Assembly: GCF_017744955.1 (NCBI RefSeq)
Contig: NZ_JAGIAG010000001.1
Coordinates: 372,001 to 436,000, forward strand
Source of the DNA: Dokdonella sp.
GTDB taxonomy: Bacteria; Pseudomonadota; Gammaproteobacteria; Xanthomonadales; Rhodanobacteraceae
Length of the DNA stretch: 64,000 nt
Reading direction: 5' to 3'
Part shown: positions 17,829 through 27,122 of the stretch, one piece after another
Position numbering within the stretch: the first letter of the stretch is position 1
How the letters are laid out: each line of letters starts with the position of its first letter
Notes under the pieces: model-generated
Database searches by the model: none
The model's input: only the letters and a program-made list of their open reading frames with translations
What the model was told of the DNA's origin: nothing
Made by a program: the position numbers and the translations under genes

Positions 17829-19865
17829 TCACGTCCCGTCGAAGCCGTCGCCGAAGATCGCGTCGGTCGGCGTCGCGGTGCAGTCGCGGTACCACGGCGC
17901 GATGCCGGTGATCGTGTCCCAGGCCGGCGACTCGACGTGGTCGAGCGCGTTCGGGCAGAGCTCGCCGCCGTACTCGCCGAGGCCGGCCGGCGGCGCCGGC
18001 GGCGGGCCGCTGAGGTGGTTGTTGCCGACGAAGAAGCCGGTCAGCGCGGGCAGGCCGTCGAGCGACGGAATCGTGCCGCTGAGCTGGTTGCCGGAAGCGG
18101 AGAACCAGGCCAGTGCCGGCAGTTCGCCGAACGGCGGGATCGCGCCGTCGAACTGGTTGCCGAGGAACGTCGCCGATTGCAGCGCCGTCAGCCCGGCGAG
18201 CGAGGGCAGCGCGCCGGTGAGACCCGTGTTGCGCACGTCGATCGTCTGCAGCCCGGTCATCCCGGCGAGCGAAGGGAACACGCCGCCGAGCTGGGGCTGG
18301 TCGGCGATCTGCAGGCTGACCAGCCCGGTCAGCTGGTTCAGGCTCGGCGGCAGCGTGCCGACCATGTTGGTGAAGCCGAAGCTGAGTCCCACCACGTGCG
18401 CGCCGGCCTCGTCGCAGGTCACGCCGGTCCAGCTGCATTCGCTGCCGGGTTCGCCGAGCCAGCCGTTCATGTCCCACCAGCCGGCGCCGCCGGTGCTGTC
18501 GTAGAGGTCGACCAGCACCGCGCGCTCCGACGCCGGAATGCCATTCGACGCACGGCGATAGAAATATGCCGCACCCTGCTGGTAGTGGTCCCAGTCCGGC
18601 GTGTAGCCGTACATGCCGATCAGCGCTTCGTCGCCGTCGAGCGCGACGGCGGCGCCGAAGTACGGCGACACGATGCCGTCGTACTCGGTGAAGGTGTGCG
18701 CGCCGCCGAACGTCCCGCCGGAACGGCGGAACAGATAGGCCGCGCCCTGTCCCTCGGTGCCGCTGACGGTGACGTTGCTGGCGCCGACCAGCGCGGTGTC
18801 GCCTTGCAGCGCCAGCGTGATGCCGAAGTTGTCGGTCGGCGGCAGGCCGATGCCGTCGACGCCGCGCGCGGCTCCATCGCTCGCCGCGAGCCGCTGCTGC
18901 TGGGTCCAGTCGCCGCCCGCGCCGCCGAACACGTACACGACGCCCGCACCGCCCTCGCGCCACATCGCGCCGATCAGTGCGGTGTCGCCGTCGACCGCGA
19001 GCGCGCTGCCGAGCTGGTCGTTCTCCGCGCCTTCGGCGACGACGACCTTCTGCCGCTGGGACCACGCCCCGTCGGTACGGACGAACCGGTACACCGCGCC
19101 TTGCGCATGGCGGCCGCCGATCTCCGCGCCGGGCGAGCTGGCCAGCAGGGTCGAACCCGACAACGCGATCGCGAAGCCGAAACCGTCGCCGACGTCGCCG
19201 TCGGCGGCGACCAGCTGCTGCGTCTGCGTCCACGTGCCGCCGACCTGGGTGAAGACGTAGAGCGAGCCGCGCATCATCTGGTCGTTGTAGTGCGCGCCGT
19301 AGGCGGCGACGACGATGGTCTCCTCGTTCATCGCCACCGCGCTGCCGAACCAGTCGACCGAGGTGCCGTCGGCGGCGACGAGCTTCTGCGTCTGGGTCCA
19401 CACGCCGTCGTCGCCGCGCACGAACACATAGGCCGCGCCCTGCGAGTTGTGCTCGCCGATCGTCGCGTTGATCGCGCCGATCACCGCGACGCGGCCGGAC
19501 ACCGCGACCGACCAGCCGAATTCGTTGAAGGCCGCGCCGTCGGCGGCGGTCAGGGTCTGCGTCAGGTTCCACGCACCGTCGGCGGCGCGCTCGTAGACCA
19601 GCACCTTGCCTTGCGCGGAGTGGTCGCCGAGGGTCGCCTCCGAGGCGGAGACCAGGGCGACCGAGCCGGACATCGCGACCGCGCGGCCGAACTTGTCGTA
19701 GCCGAGCCCCTGCGGATCGAGCACGCGCTGCGTCGACCAGTCTTCGGCGTGCGGCGCGACGGACGCCGCGCGCGCGGTCATCGCGGCGAGCAGGAACGCC
19801 GCGATCAGGAGCAGGCTGCATTGCAGGAAGCGGCTGGCTGTCCGATGGACAGGGAGCAAGGCCAT
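17829..19865 (-). CDS. Exported FG-GAP and plant-type leucine-rich-repeat protein with C-terminal GFD motif
   Basis: A 678-residue secreted protein with a signal peptide (cleavage near MTARA-AS, residue 33). Residues about 40-430 hold seven FG-GAP-like repeats (SGSVALVSASEATLGDHSAQGKVLVYE, and similar every 50-60 residues), predicting a beta-propeller. Residues about 440-630 form a plant-type LRR region, with the N-cap GWLGEPGSECSWTGVTCDE, then LPPSLNQLTGLVSLQ and repeats such as LTGALPSLAGLTALQS. The final residues are TDAIFGDGFDGT. Likely a surface or secreted ligand-binding protein; no enzymatic residues are recognised. It lies downstream of regulator copy 2 on the same strand, separated by 151 bases, matching the layout of the module to its left. 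Confidence 0.85.
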   Translation of the reverse strand: MALLPVHRTASRFLQCSLLLIAAFLLAAMTARAASVAPHAEDWSTQRVLDPQGLGYDKFGRAVAMSGSVALVSASEATLGDHSAQGKVLVYERAADGAWNLTQTLTAADGAAFNEFGWSVAVSGRVAVIGAINATIGEHNSQGAAYVFVRGDDGVWTQTQKLVAADGTSVDWFGSAVAMNEETIVVAAYGAHYNDQMMRGSLYVFTQVGGTWTQTQQLVAADGDVGDGFGFAIALSGSTLLASSPGAEIGGRHAQGAVYRFVRTDGAWSQRQKVVVAEGAENDQLGSALAVDGDTALIGAMWREGGAGVVYVFGGAGGDWTQQQRLAASDGAARGVDGIGLPPTDNFGITLALQGDTALVGASNVTVSGTEGQGAAYLFRRSGGTFGGAHTFTEYDGIVSPYFGAAVALDGDEALIGMYGYTPDWDHYQQGAAYFYRRASNGIPASERAVLVDLYDSTGGAGWWDMNGWLGEPGSECSWTGVTCDEAGAHVVGLSFGFTNMVGTLPPSLNQLTGLVSLQIADQPQLGGVFPSLAGMTGLQTIDVRNTGLTGALPSLAGLTALQSATFLGNQFDGAIPPFGELPALAWFSASGNQLSGTIPSLDGLPALTGFFVGNNHLSGPPPAPPAGLGEYGGELCPNALDHVESPAWDTITGIAPWYRDCTATPTDAIFGDGFDGT

Positions 19866-20016
19866 GGGGAATCGTCTCCGGAAGAGTGGGTCAGGGGACC
19901 GACCGGCCGGCAGGACGCGGCGGGCGGCAACGGTCGCCGCAGCGTGCGCGCGCCGCCCCGGCGCTTCACTCGCGCTCCGTTATCGCTGCATTTCCGCTTC
20001 GTGAATCTCTTTGGAT

Positions 20017-22443
20017 TCAACGATTTGGAATCGCACCTCCGGGTGCGGCCAGTACCGGCGCCGCGACCTCCGGGGGAATCACGCGTTCGCCGGCCAGGCG
20101 CTGCGAGCGCAGCAGCGCACCGCGCCAGGCCTCGTCGCGGCCGAGCGCGCGATACAGCCGCGCCTGCACCACGCTGGACGGGAAGTCGGCGTCGGCCCAG
20201 CGCTGCACGCGCCCGACCACGGTGCTGGCACGCTCGGTGTCGCCGACGTCGATCAGCGCATTGCCCCACGACACCGCGACCTCGGCGACGTCGGCCGGGA
20301 TGCCGCCGCGCTCGGCCTGCGCCAGCGCGCGCTCGTAGGCCGCCGACGCCGAAGCGCGCTGCCCCGCCCATTGCCGCTCCGCCTCGGCCAGCGTCGCCAG
20401 CACGGCGGCGGCCGGCACCTGCACGCTCGCCGACCAGTCGAGCAGGCGCTTCGCCTCGGCGGCCGCGTCGTCGTCGCGCGCCGACGCCCGCAGCGCGCGC
20501 ACCAGGGTCAGCCAGGCGCCGGCACGCGCCCGCGCGCGATCCGGTCCGGACAGCGCCTCGACCGCGGCGCGCGCGTGCCCGCTCGCCGCCTGCGCGCGAC
20601 CGGTGGCCAGCTCGATGCGCGCCTGCTCCGCACGCGCATGGCCGAGCACCGGCAGGTCCTGTCCCGGCGTCATCGCGTCGGCGATCTCCACCAGCAGCGC
20701 CGCCGCCTCGCCGAGACGGCCGTTCGCCGCCAGCGCGCGCGCGTGCTGCACCTTCAGCGAGCGCTGCAGGTCGGCGTTGCTGATCTGCGGCAGCAGGGCC
20801 CAGCTGCGCTCGCTGGTCGCCAACGCCTCGACCGGCTGCAGCAAGGCGAGCTGCGAGTCGATCTCGTCGTCGATCGCCATCATCATCTCGTTGCGCCCGC
20901 CGAGGCGGCGGAAGCGCTCCTCCGAACGACGCATGATTGCCAGGCCTTCGGCGTAGCGGCCGCGCGTGTTCTCCATCAGTCCTTCGTTGGCCTCGATGCG
21001 CGCCAGCGAAAGCGCATCGCCGGTGATCTCCAGCGCGACGCGCGCCTTGGCGAAATCGCTCATCGCCTCGTCGAAGCGGCCGCCGACCGCTTCGGCGATG
21101 CCGCAGGCGGTGTGCGCGCGGCCGAGCACGCCCGGTTCGTTGCGCTCGGCCAGCAGCGCGACCGCCTCGCGGCAGTCGCGCCCGGCCGCCGCGGTGTCGC
21201 CGAGGTGGATCATCACCGAGCTCGACACGGTCAGCACCAGCGCGCGCAAAACGGGATCGCGCTCCGCGCTCACGTCGGCGAGCAGGCGGTCGAGTTTCTC
21301 GCGCGCCGCCGCCATGCGGCCGCTGCGGAAGTCGACCTGGGCCAGGCGCAGGCGCAGTTTCGGCGCGTCGCGCAGTTCCGGCGGCGCGGTCTCGATGATC
21401 GCGCGCGCGCGGTCGAGTTCGTCGGACAAGAGGGCGGCCTCGGCGCGCTGGCGCACGTCGTCGAGCGCCGGCGTCGCCGCGTCCGCGTCGGCGGCGACTG
21501 GCTTGCCGAGCCGCATCAGCAGCTGCGCGGCCGCCGCGCGCGCCGCCGCCGCGGCGTCGGCCTGCTGCGCCTCGACCACGACGTCGTCGGCGCCGGGTTC
21601 GCGCAGTTCCAGGCGCACGCGCCAGCCGTTCGCGCTGCGCTGCACGCCGGAGACGAGCAGACGGCGCGCACCGGTCGCCGCGCGCACGGCGCGCGCGAAC
21701 GACGCCGCGTCGGCAACGGCGCCGCGCATCAGCGCGACCATCGTCTCGTTCGGCACCACCGCGAGGCCGGCGCCGCGCAGGCGTTCGGCGAGGAGGTCCA
21801 TCAGGCCCAGTCGCAGCCACGACCATTCCGCCGCCGCGTCGACCTCGACCGGCAGCACCGCGATCGCCTCGGCGCCGAGCGCCTGCGCGGCGTCGGTCGA
21901 CGCCGGCGGCGCGGCGCGGCGGCCCAGCACGTAGGCCGCGGAGGCGATCGCCAGCAGCGCGAGGATCGCAGCGGCGAGCAGGACGCGTGAACGTGCAGCG
22001 CGAGCCGGCGTCGGCGCGACGCCTGCGGTGCCGGTCGCCGTCTCGACGGCGCGAATCGCTTCGGTTTCGACCGGCGGCGACGGCGTCGCATCGGCGTCGG
22101 CCGTGCGCGGCGGATCGGCGCGTTCCTCGACCTCGACCTCGGCGACCCAGCGATAGCCGAACCGCGGGATCGTGCGGATCGCGTGCTGCTCCTCGCCGGT
22201 GTCGCCGATCGCGCGGCGCGCCTTCAGCACGACCTGGCCGAGCAGGGCATCGCTGACGTCGACGCGGCCCCACACCGCCGCGATCAGCTCGTCGCGGCCG
22301 ACCGCGCGGTCGCGATGGTCGATCAAGTAGGCGAGCACGTCGAAGACTTTCGGCGACAAGGTCGTCGGCGCGCCGGCGCGGCGCAGTTCGCGCGCCGCCG
22401 GATCGACGCTGCAATCGCCGAAGCGGTAGAGGAGGCGTGCCAT
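20017..22443 (-). CDS. CadC-like transmembrane winged-helix regulator with TPR sensor domain (copy 2)
   Basis: An 808-residue paralogue of the regulator at 15144-17447. The winged helix occupies residues 1-100 (YRFGDCSVDPAARELRRAG, LSPKVFDVLAYLIDHRDRAVGRDELIAAVWGRVDVSDALL, TIPRFGYRWVAE). A longer acidic/Pro linker precedes the single transmembrane helix at about 154-174 (VLLAAAILALLAIASAAYVLG). The periplasmic half repeats the IAVLPVEVDAAAEWSWLRLGLMDLLAERL segment and then a TPR-like array with Arg/Glu-rich helices. The ATG at 22443 begins directly at the domain. It probably controls the FG-GAP/LRR gene 151 bases downstream; the signal is unknown. Confidence 0.88.
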   Translation of the reverse strand: MARLLYRFGDCSVDPAARELRRAGAPTTLSPKVFDVLAYLIDHRDRAVGRDELIAAVWGRVDVSDALLGQVVLKARRAIGDTGEEQHAIRTIPRFGYRWVAEVEVEERADPPRTADADATPSPPVETEAIRAVETATGTAGVAPTPARAARSRVLLAAAILALLAIASAAYVLGRRAAPPASTDAAQALGAEAIAVLPVEVDAAAEWSWLRLGLMDLLAERLRGAGLAVVPNETMVALMRGAVADAASFARAVRAATGARRLLVSGVQRSANGWRVRLELREPGADDVVVEAQQADAAAAARAAAAQLLMRLGKPVAADADAATPALDDVRQRAEAALLSDELDRARAIIETAPPELRDAPKLRLRLAQVDFRSGRMAAAREKLDRLLADVSAERDPVLRALVLTVSSSVMIHLGDTAAAGRDCREAVALLAERNEPGVLGRAHTACGIAEAVGGRFDEAMSDFAKARVALEITGDALSLARIEANEGLMENTRGRYAEGLAIMRRSEERFRRLGGRNEMMMAIDDEIDSQLALLQPVEALATSERSWALLPQISNADLQRSLKVQHARALAANGRLGEAAALLVEIADAMTPGQDLPVLGHARAEQARIELATGRAQAASGHARAAVEALSGPDRARARAGAWLTLVRALRASARDDDAAAEAKRLLDWSASVQVPAAAVLATLAEAERQWAGQRASASAAYERALAQAERGGIPADVAEVAVSWGNALIDVGDTERASTVVGRVQRWADADFPSSVVQARLYRALGRDEAWRGALLRSQRLAGERVIPPEVAAPVLAAPGGAIPNR

Positions 22444-22621
22444 CGTGCAAGGTTAGCCGGCTTGACCGGATTGTGTGCCGGGCGGCCGCCGCGTGGCCTC
22501 GACGATCTCGCCGCGGCGAAATCCGCTCACGCGGGCTTCCCGTCCCCGCACGGCATCCTACCCGCTTCGCCGGACGCCGAGCGGCCGCGGGCATTATGGA
22601 GAAAGGGCAAAGTGGCGCCGC

Positions 22622-23053
22622 TCAGAACGCGGCGATGACGATCGCGCCGGCGAGGATCAGCGTGCCGCCGATCGCCACCGGCCAGCTCAGGCGCTCGCCG
22701 AGGAACAGCACACCGAGCACGATGGCGAACACCACGCCGAGCTTGTCGATCGGCGCGACCTTGCCGACCGGGCCGAGCTGCAGGGCACGGTAGTAGCACA
22801 GCCACGACAGGCCGGTCGCGACGCCGGACAACACCAGGAACAACCAGGTCTTCGCGTCGATCTCCGACGGCGTGCGCCATTCGCTGCGCCAACCGAGGAT
22901 CGCCGCGGTCACGCCGAGGATCACCACGGTGCGGATGAAGGTCGCCAGGTTCGAATTGATGCCGGCGACGCCGACCTTGCCGAGCACGGCGGTGAGGCCG
23001 GCGAAAAACGCGGAACCGAGCGCGTAGATCAGCCACGGCTGGCGAAGATTCAT
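22622..23053 (-). CDS. EamA-type (DMT superfamily) small transporter
   Basis: A 143-residue protein with five hydrophobic helices, the size of a single EamA repeat rather than the usual ten-helix duplicated form. Recognisable segments are LGSAFFAGLTAVLGKVGVAGIN, LSGVATGLSWLCYYRALQLGPVGKVAPIDKLGVVFAI and the last helix WPVAIGGTLILAGAIVIAAF. Single-EamA proteins are thought to work as homo- or heterodimers, and the substrate is unknown. It starts 125 bases after the end of the dipeptidyl peptidase gene on the same strand and may be read from that promoter. Confidence 0.87.
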   Translation of the reverse strand: MNLRQPWLIYALGSAFFAGLTAVLGKVGVAGINSNLATFIRTVVILGVTAAILGWRSEWRTPSEIDAKTWLFLVLSGVATGLSWLCYYRALQLGPVGKVAPIDKLGVVFAIVLGVLFLGERLSWPVAIGGTLILAGAIVIAAF

Positions 23054-23178
23054 GTCCGGGACTCCTGCGCTGCGAAGCGGCCGATCACGTCGCGACGGAA
23101 CCTGTGCAGCCGGCCGGTCGACGGCGCCGGCCCGTGCCGGTCGACGTGGACGAGAGCGCCGATCGCCGTGCTCACGTC

Positions 23179-25434
23179 TTACTTTCCGCCCGACGCTTCG
23201 GCAGCCGCCGGCTTCAGCTTGGCGTCGAAGAAATTCGCGATCAGCGTGTACACGTGCTTCTTCATCGCAGGCTGTGACAACCCGTGCTTGCCGCCCGGAT
23301 AGGTCATCAGCTCGAACTGCGTGCCGCGCTGCTGCAGCGCGGCCATCAGCTTGGTGGAGTTGGCGAACAGCACGTTGTCGTCGGCCATGCCGTGCACGAG
23401 CAGCAGCGCATCGGAGCGGATGCCGTCCAGCCAGTGCAGCACGCCGGACTGCTCGTAGCCGTCCGCGTTGTTCTGCGGCGTGTCGAGATAGCGCTCGGTG
23501 TAGTGCGTGTCGTACAGGCGCCAGTCCGTGACCGGCGCCACCGCGACGCCGGCGGCGAACGACTGCGGATGGGTCGCCAGCAGCATCAGCGTCTGGTAGC
23601 CGCCGTAGCTCCAGCCGAACGCACCGATGCGTTCGGCGTCGACCCAGGGCTGCTGCGCCAGCCAGGCGACGCCGGCCATCTGGTCGGCGACTTCGGCCTT
23701 GCCCAGGCGCTTGAAGATCGCATCGGAGAACGCGCGCCCGCGCCGCGGCGTGCCGCGGTTGTCGAGCGCGAACACGACGTAGCCGTGCTGCGCCATGTAC
23801 TGCTCGAAATGCGCGCCCCAGGCCTTGTTGACGTACTGGCGGCCGGGGCCGCCGTAGTAGGTCATGAAGACAGGGTATTTCTTCTTTTCGTCGAAGCCGA
23901 GCGGCTTGTAGAAACGGTACTGGAGGCTCTGGCCGTCTTCGCTCTTCAGCGCGCCGAATTCCGGCGCGATCTGCGTCTGGCGATACGGCCAGTACGGATG
24001 GCCTTCCTTCAACTCGTTGCGCTCGATCCACGCGATGCGGCTGCCGTCGGGCCGGCGCAGCGACACCTGCGGCGGCGTGCGCGGATCGGAGTAGGTGTCG
24101 ATCCAAGCACTGGCGCCTTCGCCGAACACCGCCTCGTGCCAACCCTCGCCCTCGCTGAGGCGCACGGCACCGTCGGCCTGGCCGCCGTCGAGCGCGGCCG
24201 CGTAGACCTGCTGCTGCAGCGGATCCTCGCGGTTCGCGGCGAAGTACACCTTGCCGTTCTTCTCGTCGAGCGCAAGCAGCTTGTCGATCTCCCAGGTGCC
24301 GCGGGTCAGGCGGCGGCGTTCGCGGCCGTCGAGGCCGAACACGTACAGATGCTTGTAGCCGTCGCGCTCGGACGCCCACACGAAGGCGTCCTCGTTCTTC
24401 AGGAAGCGCAGGTCGTCGTGCAGGTTGATCCAGGTCGCGCTGGTCTCGGTCAGCAGCGTGCGCTGGCGCAGCGAGCCGGTGTCGACGGCGACCAGATCGA
24501 GGCGGCGCTGGTCGCGGCTCTGGCGCTGGTAGACCAGCCCCTTCGCCTCCGGCATCCAGTCCACGCGCGCGAGGTAGAGGTCCGCGCCGCCGTGCTCGCG
24601 ATCCTCCAGGTCGATCCAGCGCGTGCGTCCGCCGCGCGGCGCGACCAGGCCGAGCTTGACCGTCACGTTCGGCCGGCCGGCGGCCGGGTAGCGCTGTCCG
24701 ATCGTCTCGCTGCGATCGGCGTAGACCTCGGTGCGCTCGACCACGTCGACCAGCGATTCGTCGTAGCGCTCGAACGCGATCGCCGAATCGTCCGGCGCCC
24801 ACCAGTAACCGCTGGCGCGATCCATTTCCTCCTGCGCGACGAACTCGGCCTCGCCGTTGTGGATCGGCCCCTTGCCGTCGCGCGTGAGCTGGCGGACCTT
24901 GCCGCTGGCCAGTTCGATCGCGTAGAGGTTCTGCCGGCTGACGAAGGACACGTAGCCGCCGCGCGGCGAGATCTTGGCGTCGGTGACGTCGAAACCTTCC
25001 GGCGTCAGCGCGCGCGCTTGCGAACCGGGCTCGGCGGCAAGGTCGTACAGCCACAGGCGCTCGCCGACGGTGAACAGCAGCTTCTTCGAATCCGGCGCCC
25101 AGCGATAGGCGACGATGCCCTTCAGCTGCGCGATGCGCTCGCGTTCGCGGCGCGCCTTCTCCGCGTCGGAGAGTTCCGCCTGCCCGGCCAGCGTCGCCGA
25201 ATCGACCAGGCGCTCGGCTTCGCCGCCGGCGACGTCGTACTGCCACAGGTCGAGCTGGTTCTGGTCGTCCGCGCGGCCGCGCAGGAAGGTCACGCGGCTG
25301 CCGTCCGGCGCGATCTTCAGCGAGCGCGGGCTCGGGCCGTTGAGATCCGGATCGGAGTAGAGGCGGTCGATGCTCAGTTTTTCAGCCATGGCGGGAGTGG
25401 AAATCGCAAGGGCGATCGTCAGGAATGCGCGCAT
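23179..25434 (-). CDS. S9 family dipeptidyl-peptidase IV-type serine peptidase
   Basis: Exported serine peptidase of 751 residues that would remove N-terminal X-Pro or X-Ala dipeptides. The signal peptide is short (MRAFLTIALAISTPAMA). A DPP-IV N-terminal beta-propeller spans about residues 30-490 (RWAPDSKKLLFTVGERLWLYD, GYWWAPDDSAIAFERYDES, FVWASERDGYKHLYVFGLDG). The alpha/beta-hydrolase domain carries the nucleophile motif GWSYGGY (Ser near residue 609), the Asp-containing HGMADDNVLFANS and the His in GGKHGLS near residue 717. The paired glutamates that anchor the peptide N-terminus (QEEMDRASGYWW) point to DPP-IV rather than oligopeptidase. The EamA transporter lies downstream; together they may handle peptides, but that is inference. 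Confidence 0.93.
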   Translation of the reverse strand: MRAFLTIALAISTPAMAEKLSIDRLYSDPDLNGPSPRSLKIAPDGSRVTFLRGRADDQNQLDLWQYDVAGGEAERLVDSATLAGQAELSDAEKARRERERIAQLKGIVAYRWAPDSKKLLFTVGERLWLYDLAAEPGSQARALTPEGFDVTDAKISPRGGYVSFVSRQNLYAIELASGKVRQLTRDGKGPIHNGEAEFVAQEEMDRASGYWWAPDDSAIAFERYDESLVDVVERTEVYADRSETIGQRYPAAGRPNVTVKLGLVAPRGGRTRWIDLEDREHGGADLYLARVDWMPEAKGLVYQRQSRDQRRLDLVAVDTGSLRQRTLLTETSATWINLHDDLRFLKNEDAFVWASERDGYKHLYVFGLDGRERRRLTRGTWEIDKLLALDEKNGKVYFAANREDPLQQQVYAAALDGGQADGAVRLSEGEGWHEAVFGEGASAWIDTYSDPRTPPQVSLRRPDGSRIAWIERNELKEGHPYWPYRQTQIAPEFGALKSEDGQSLQYRFYKPLGFDEKKKYPVFMTYYGGPGRQYVNKAWGAHFEQYMAQHGYVVFALDNRGTPRRGRAFSDAIFKRLGKAEVADQMAGVAWLAQQPWVDAERIGAFGWSYGGYQTLMLLATHPQSFAAGVAVAPVTDWRLYDTHYTERYLDTPQNNADGYEQSGVLHWLDGIRSDALLLVHGMADDNVLFANSTKLMAALQQRGTQFELMTYPGGKHGLSQPAMKKHVYTLIANFFDAKLKPAAAEASGGK

Positions 25435-25528
25435 TGACTCCTCCTGGGAAGGTACCGATTATCCGGTAGGTCCTTGCCGCGCGCATCGTCGTCGTGGCGC
25501 GGATCGAAACATCGACGAGGGGTCGACT

Positions 25529-26320
25529 ATGCGATGGGGAGTTCTCGTTCTGCTGGCGGCGGTCGGTCTCCTCGGCTGCACGACGCCTGCGCCCAGGCCT
25601 GCGTCCAAACCAACCTCGGCGTTCATCGAGGAAACCGCGATCGACGTTCCGGAGCGAAGCGGTGATGCGGTCCTCGTCAACGCCTCGCGGGCCGGCATCG
25701 TGGCCGCCGGGATCGATGCGGTCTACCGAAGCGACCGGTTGACCGGCGCGTCGATCGATCTGTTCGTCTATCCGGCCGGAAGGATGCAGCCGGAGGAGGG
25801 GCTGTTGCAGGGTCAACGCGAGTTCCGCGAGTCGCTGGATGAGGCGCAGAACCAGAATCTGTTCCACGATCTTCAGGTCGACGAACCCGAACCGTTCCCT
25901 TTCGCGGGGGCCGATGGTGTTCCGCGGTCCGCGTACAAGAACCGGCTGCGTTTCTCCAAGCCTCAAGGTCTGCTGGAGTCGCGCGCCTGGCTGACCTACA
26001 AGCAGAACTACTGGTTCAAGCTGCGCATGACGGCCACGCCCGAGCTGGCGTCCGACCTCGATGCGATCGGCGATGAGATCGCTCGCGACGTATTCAGCCG
26101 CGCCGAGGCGCTGAGCAAGGGAAACTGCGCATCGATCACCCTCACGCTTCCGCCGCAACCCACCTTCGAGCAGCTCACCGAAGCCGCAATGGCCGGGATG
26201 AAGCAGCGTCGCGCAGCAGGCTGCGTGGAGAAGGACTACCCGGAACTGCCGCCCGGCTACCGCCGCACGGTCCTGCTTTTCGAGCCGGACTCGTGGTCGG
26301 AATCGTCGCCCGCTCGATGA
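25529..26320 (+). CDS. Lipoprotein of unknown function
   Basis: A 263-residue protein with a lipoprotein signal: MRWGVLVLLAAVGLLGC, where the lipobox LLGC puts the lipidated Cys at residue 17. GAGGGG precedes the ATG at 25529 at correct spacing, which decides this start over an earlier in-frame one. The mature part reads as one alpha/beta domain (IDLFVYPAGRM, RLRFSKPQGLLESRAWLTYKQNYWFKLRMTATPEL) with two cysteines (in KGNCAS and AGCVEKDY) that could form a disulfide. I do not recognise the family. It is divergent from the dipeptidyl peptidase and convergent with the glutathione transferase gene, 16 bases away, so it is monocistronic. Confidence 0.8.
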   Translation: MRWGVLVLLAAVGLLGCTTPAPRPASKPTSAFIEETAIDVPERSGDAVLVNASRAGIVAAGIDAVYRSDRLTGASIDLFVYPAGRMQPEEGLLQGQREFRESLDEAQNQNLFHDLQVDEPEPFPFAGADGVPRSAYKNRLRFSKPQGLLESRAWLTYKQNYWFKLRMTATPELASDLDAIGDEIARDVFSRAEALSKGNCASITLTLPPQPTFEQLTEAAMAGMKQRRAAGCVEKDYPELPPGYRRTVLLFEPDSWSESSPAR

Positions 26321-26336
26321 TGCGAGCGGCGCGAAG

Positions 26337-27035
26337 TCAGGCCTTGGGCCTCCCTCCGAACAGGATCTTCTTCTCTTCCTCGCTGAGCGGCTTGCCCGCC
26401 GACGGATTCACTTCCGGACCGCGCGCATAGGCGCGCTGCGTCGCCGGACGCGCAGCGATCGCGGCGTGCCAGCGGCGCACTTCGGGGAAATCGGTCAGGT
26501 CGATCGGCGCCTTCGCGTACGGACTGATCCACGGATAGGCGGCCATGTCGGCGATCGTGTAGTCCTCGCCTGCGATGAACGCGCGTCCGGCGAGGCGCCG
26601 GTCGAGCACGCCGAGCAGGCGGCGCGCTTCGTTGGTGTAGCGGTCGATCGCATACGGAATCTGTTCCGGCGCGTAGACGGTGAAGTGGCCGTACTGGCCG
26701 GTCATCGGTCCGAGGCCGCCCATCTGCCAGAACAGCCACTCGTTCACCTCCGTGCGACCGCGCAGGTCCACCGGGAGGAAGCGTCCGATCTTGTCGGCGA
26801 GATAGATCAGGATCGCGCCGGACTCGAACACGCTGATCGGCGCACCGCCGTCGGCGGGAGCGTGGTCGACGATCGCCGGCATCTTGTTGTTCGGCGAGAT
26901 CGCCAGGTAGTCGGGCTTGAACTGGTCGCCCTTGCCGATGTCGACCGGCACGATCCGGTACGGCAGGCCGGCTTCTTCCAGGAACAGGGTGATCTTGTGG
27001 CCGTTCGGCGTCGGCCAGTAGTGCAGATCGATCAT
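26337..27035 (-). CDS. yfcG: YfcG-type glutathione S-transferase / disulfide-bond reductase
   Basis: Cytosolic GST-fold protein of 232 residues in the Nu-class YfcG group, which reduces disulfides using glutathione without a catalytic Cys, Ser or Tyr. The N-terminal thioredoxin-like domain shows the YfcG signature YWPTPNGHKITLFLEE (Thr and Asn of TPNG contact glutathione), the cis-Pro motif NNKMPAIVD (about residues 49-57) and the ESGAILIYLADK SNAIL-type block (about 70-81). The C-terminal helical domain includes EDYTIADMAAYPWI with the N-capping Asp. Length and order match the family. It is transcribed divergently from the ChaN-like gene, with an 87-base gap. Confidence 0.93.
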   Translation of the reverse strand: MIDLHYWPTPNGHKITLFLEEAGLPYRIVPVDIGKGDQFKPDYLAISPNNKMPAIVDHAPADGGAPISVFESGAILIYLADKIGRFLPVDLRGRTEVNEWLFWQMGGLGPMTGQYGHFTVYAPEQIPYAIDRYTNEARRLLGVLDRRLAGRAFIAGEDYTIADMAAYPWISPYAKAPIDLTDFPEVRRWHAAIAARPATQRAYARGPEVNPSAGKPLSEEEKKILFGGRPKA

Positions 27036-27122
27036 GGGAGGCTCGCGGATTGAGGGCGGGGATGATCCTTTTGGGGGCGATTGTGCGTTGTATCAATCGA
27101 CGCCACAGACCCGCCTCGTTCC

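Noticed and set aside
15888..20783. A 1631-codon plus-strand open frame spanning both regulator modules
   Set aside because: It crosses three clear minus-strand genes and intergenic repeats and has a composition typical of antisense frames in high-GC DNA.
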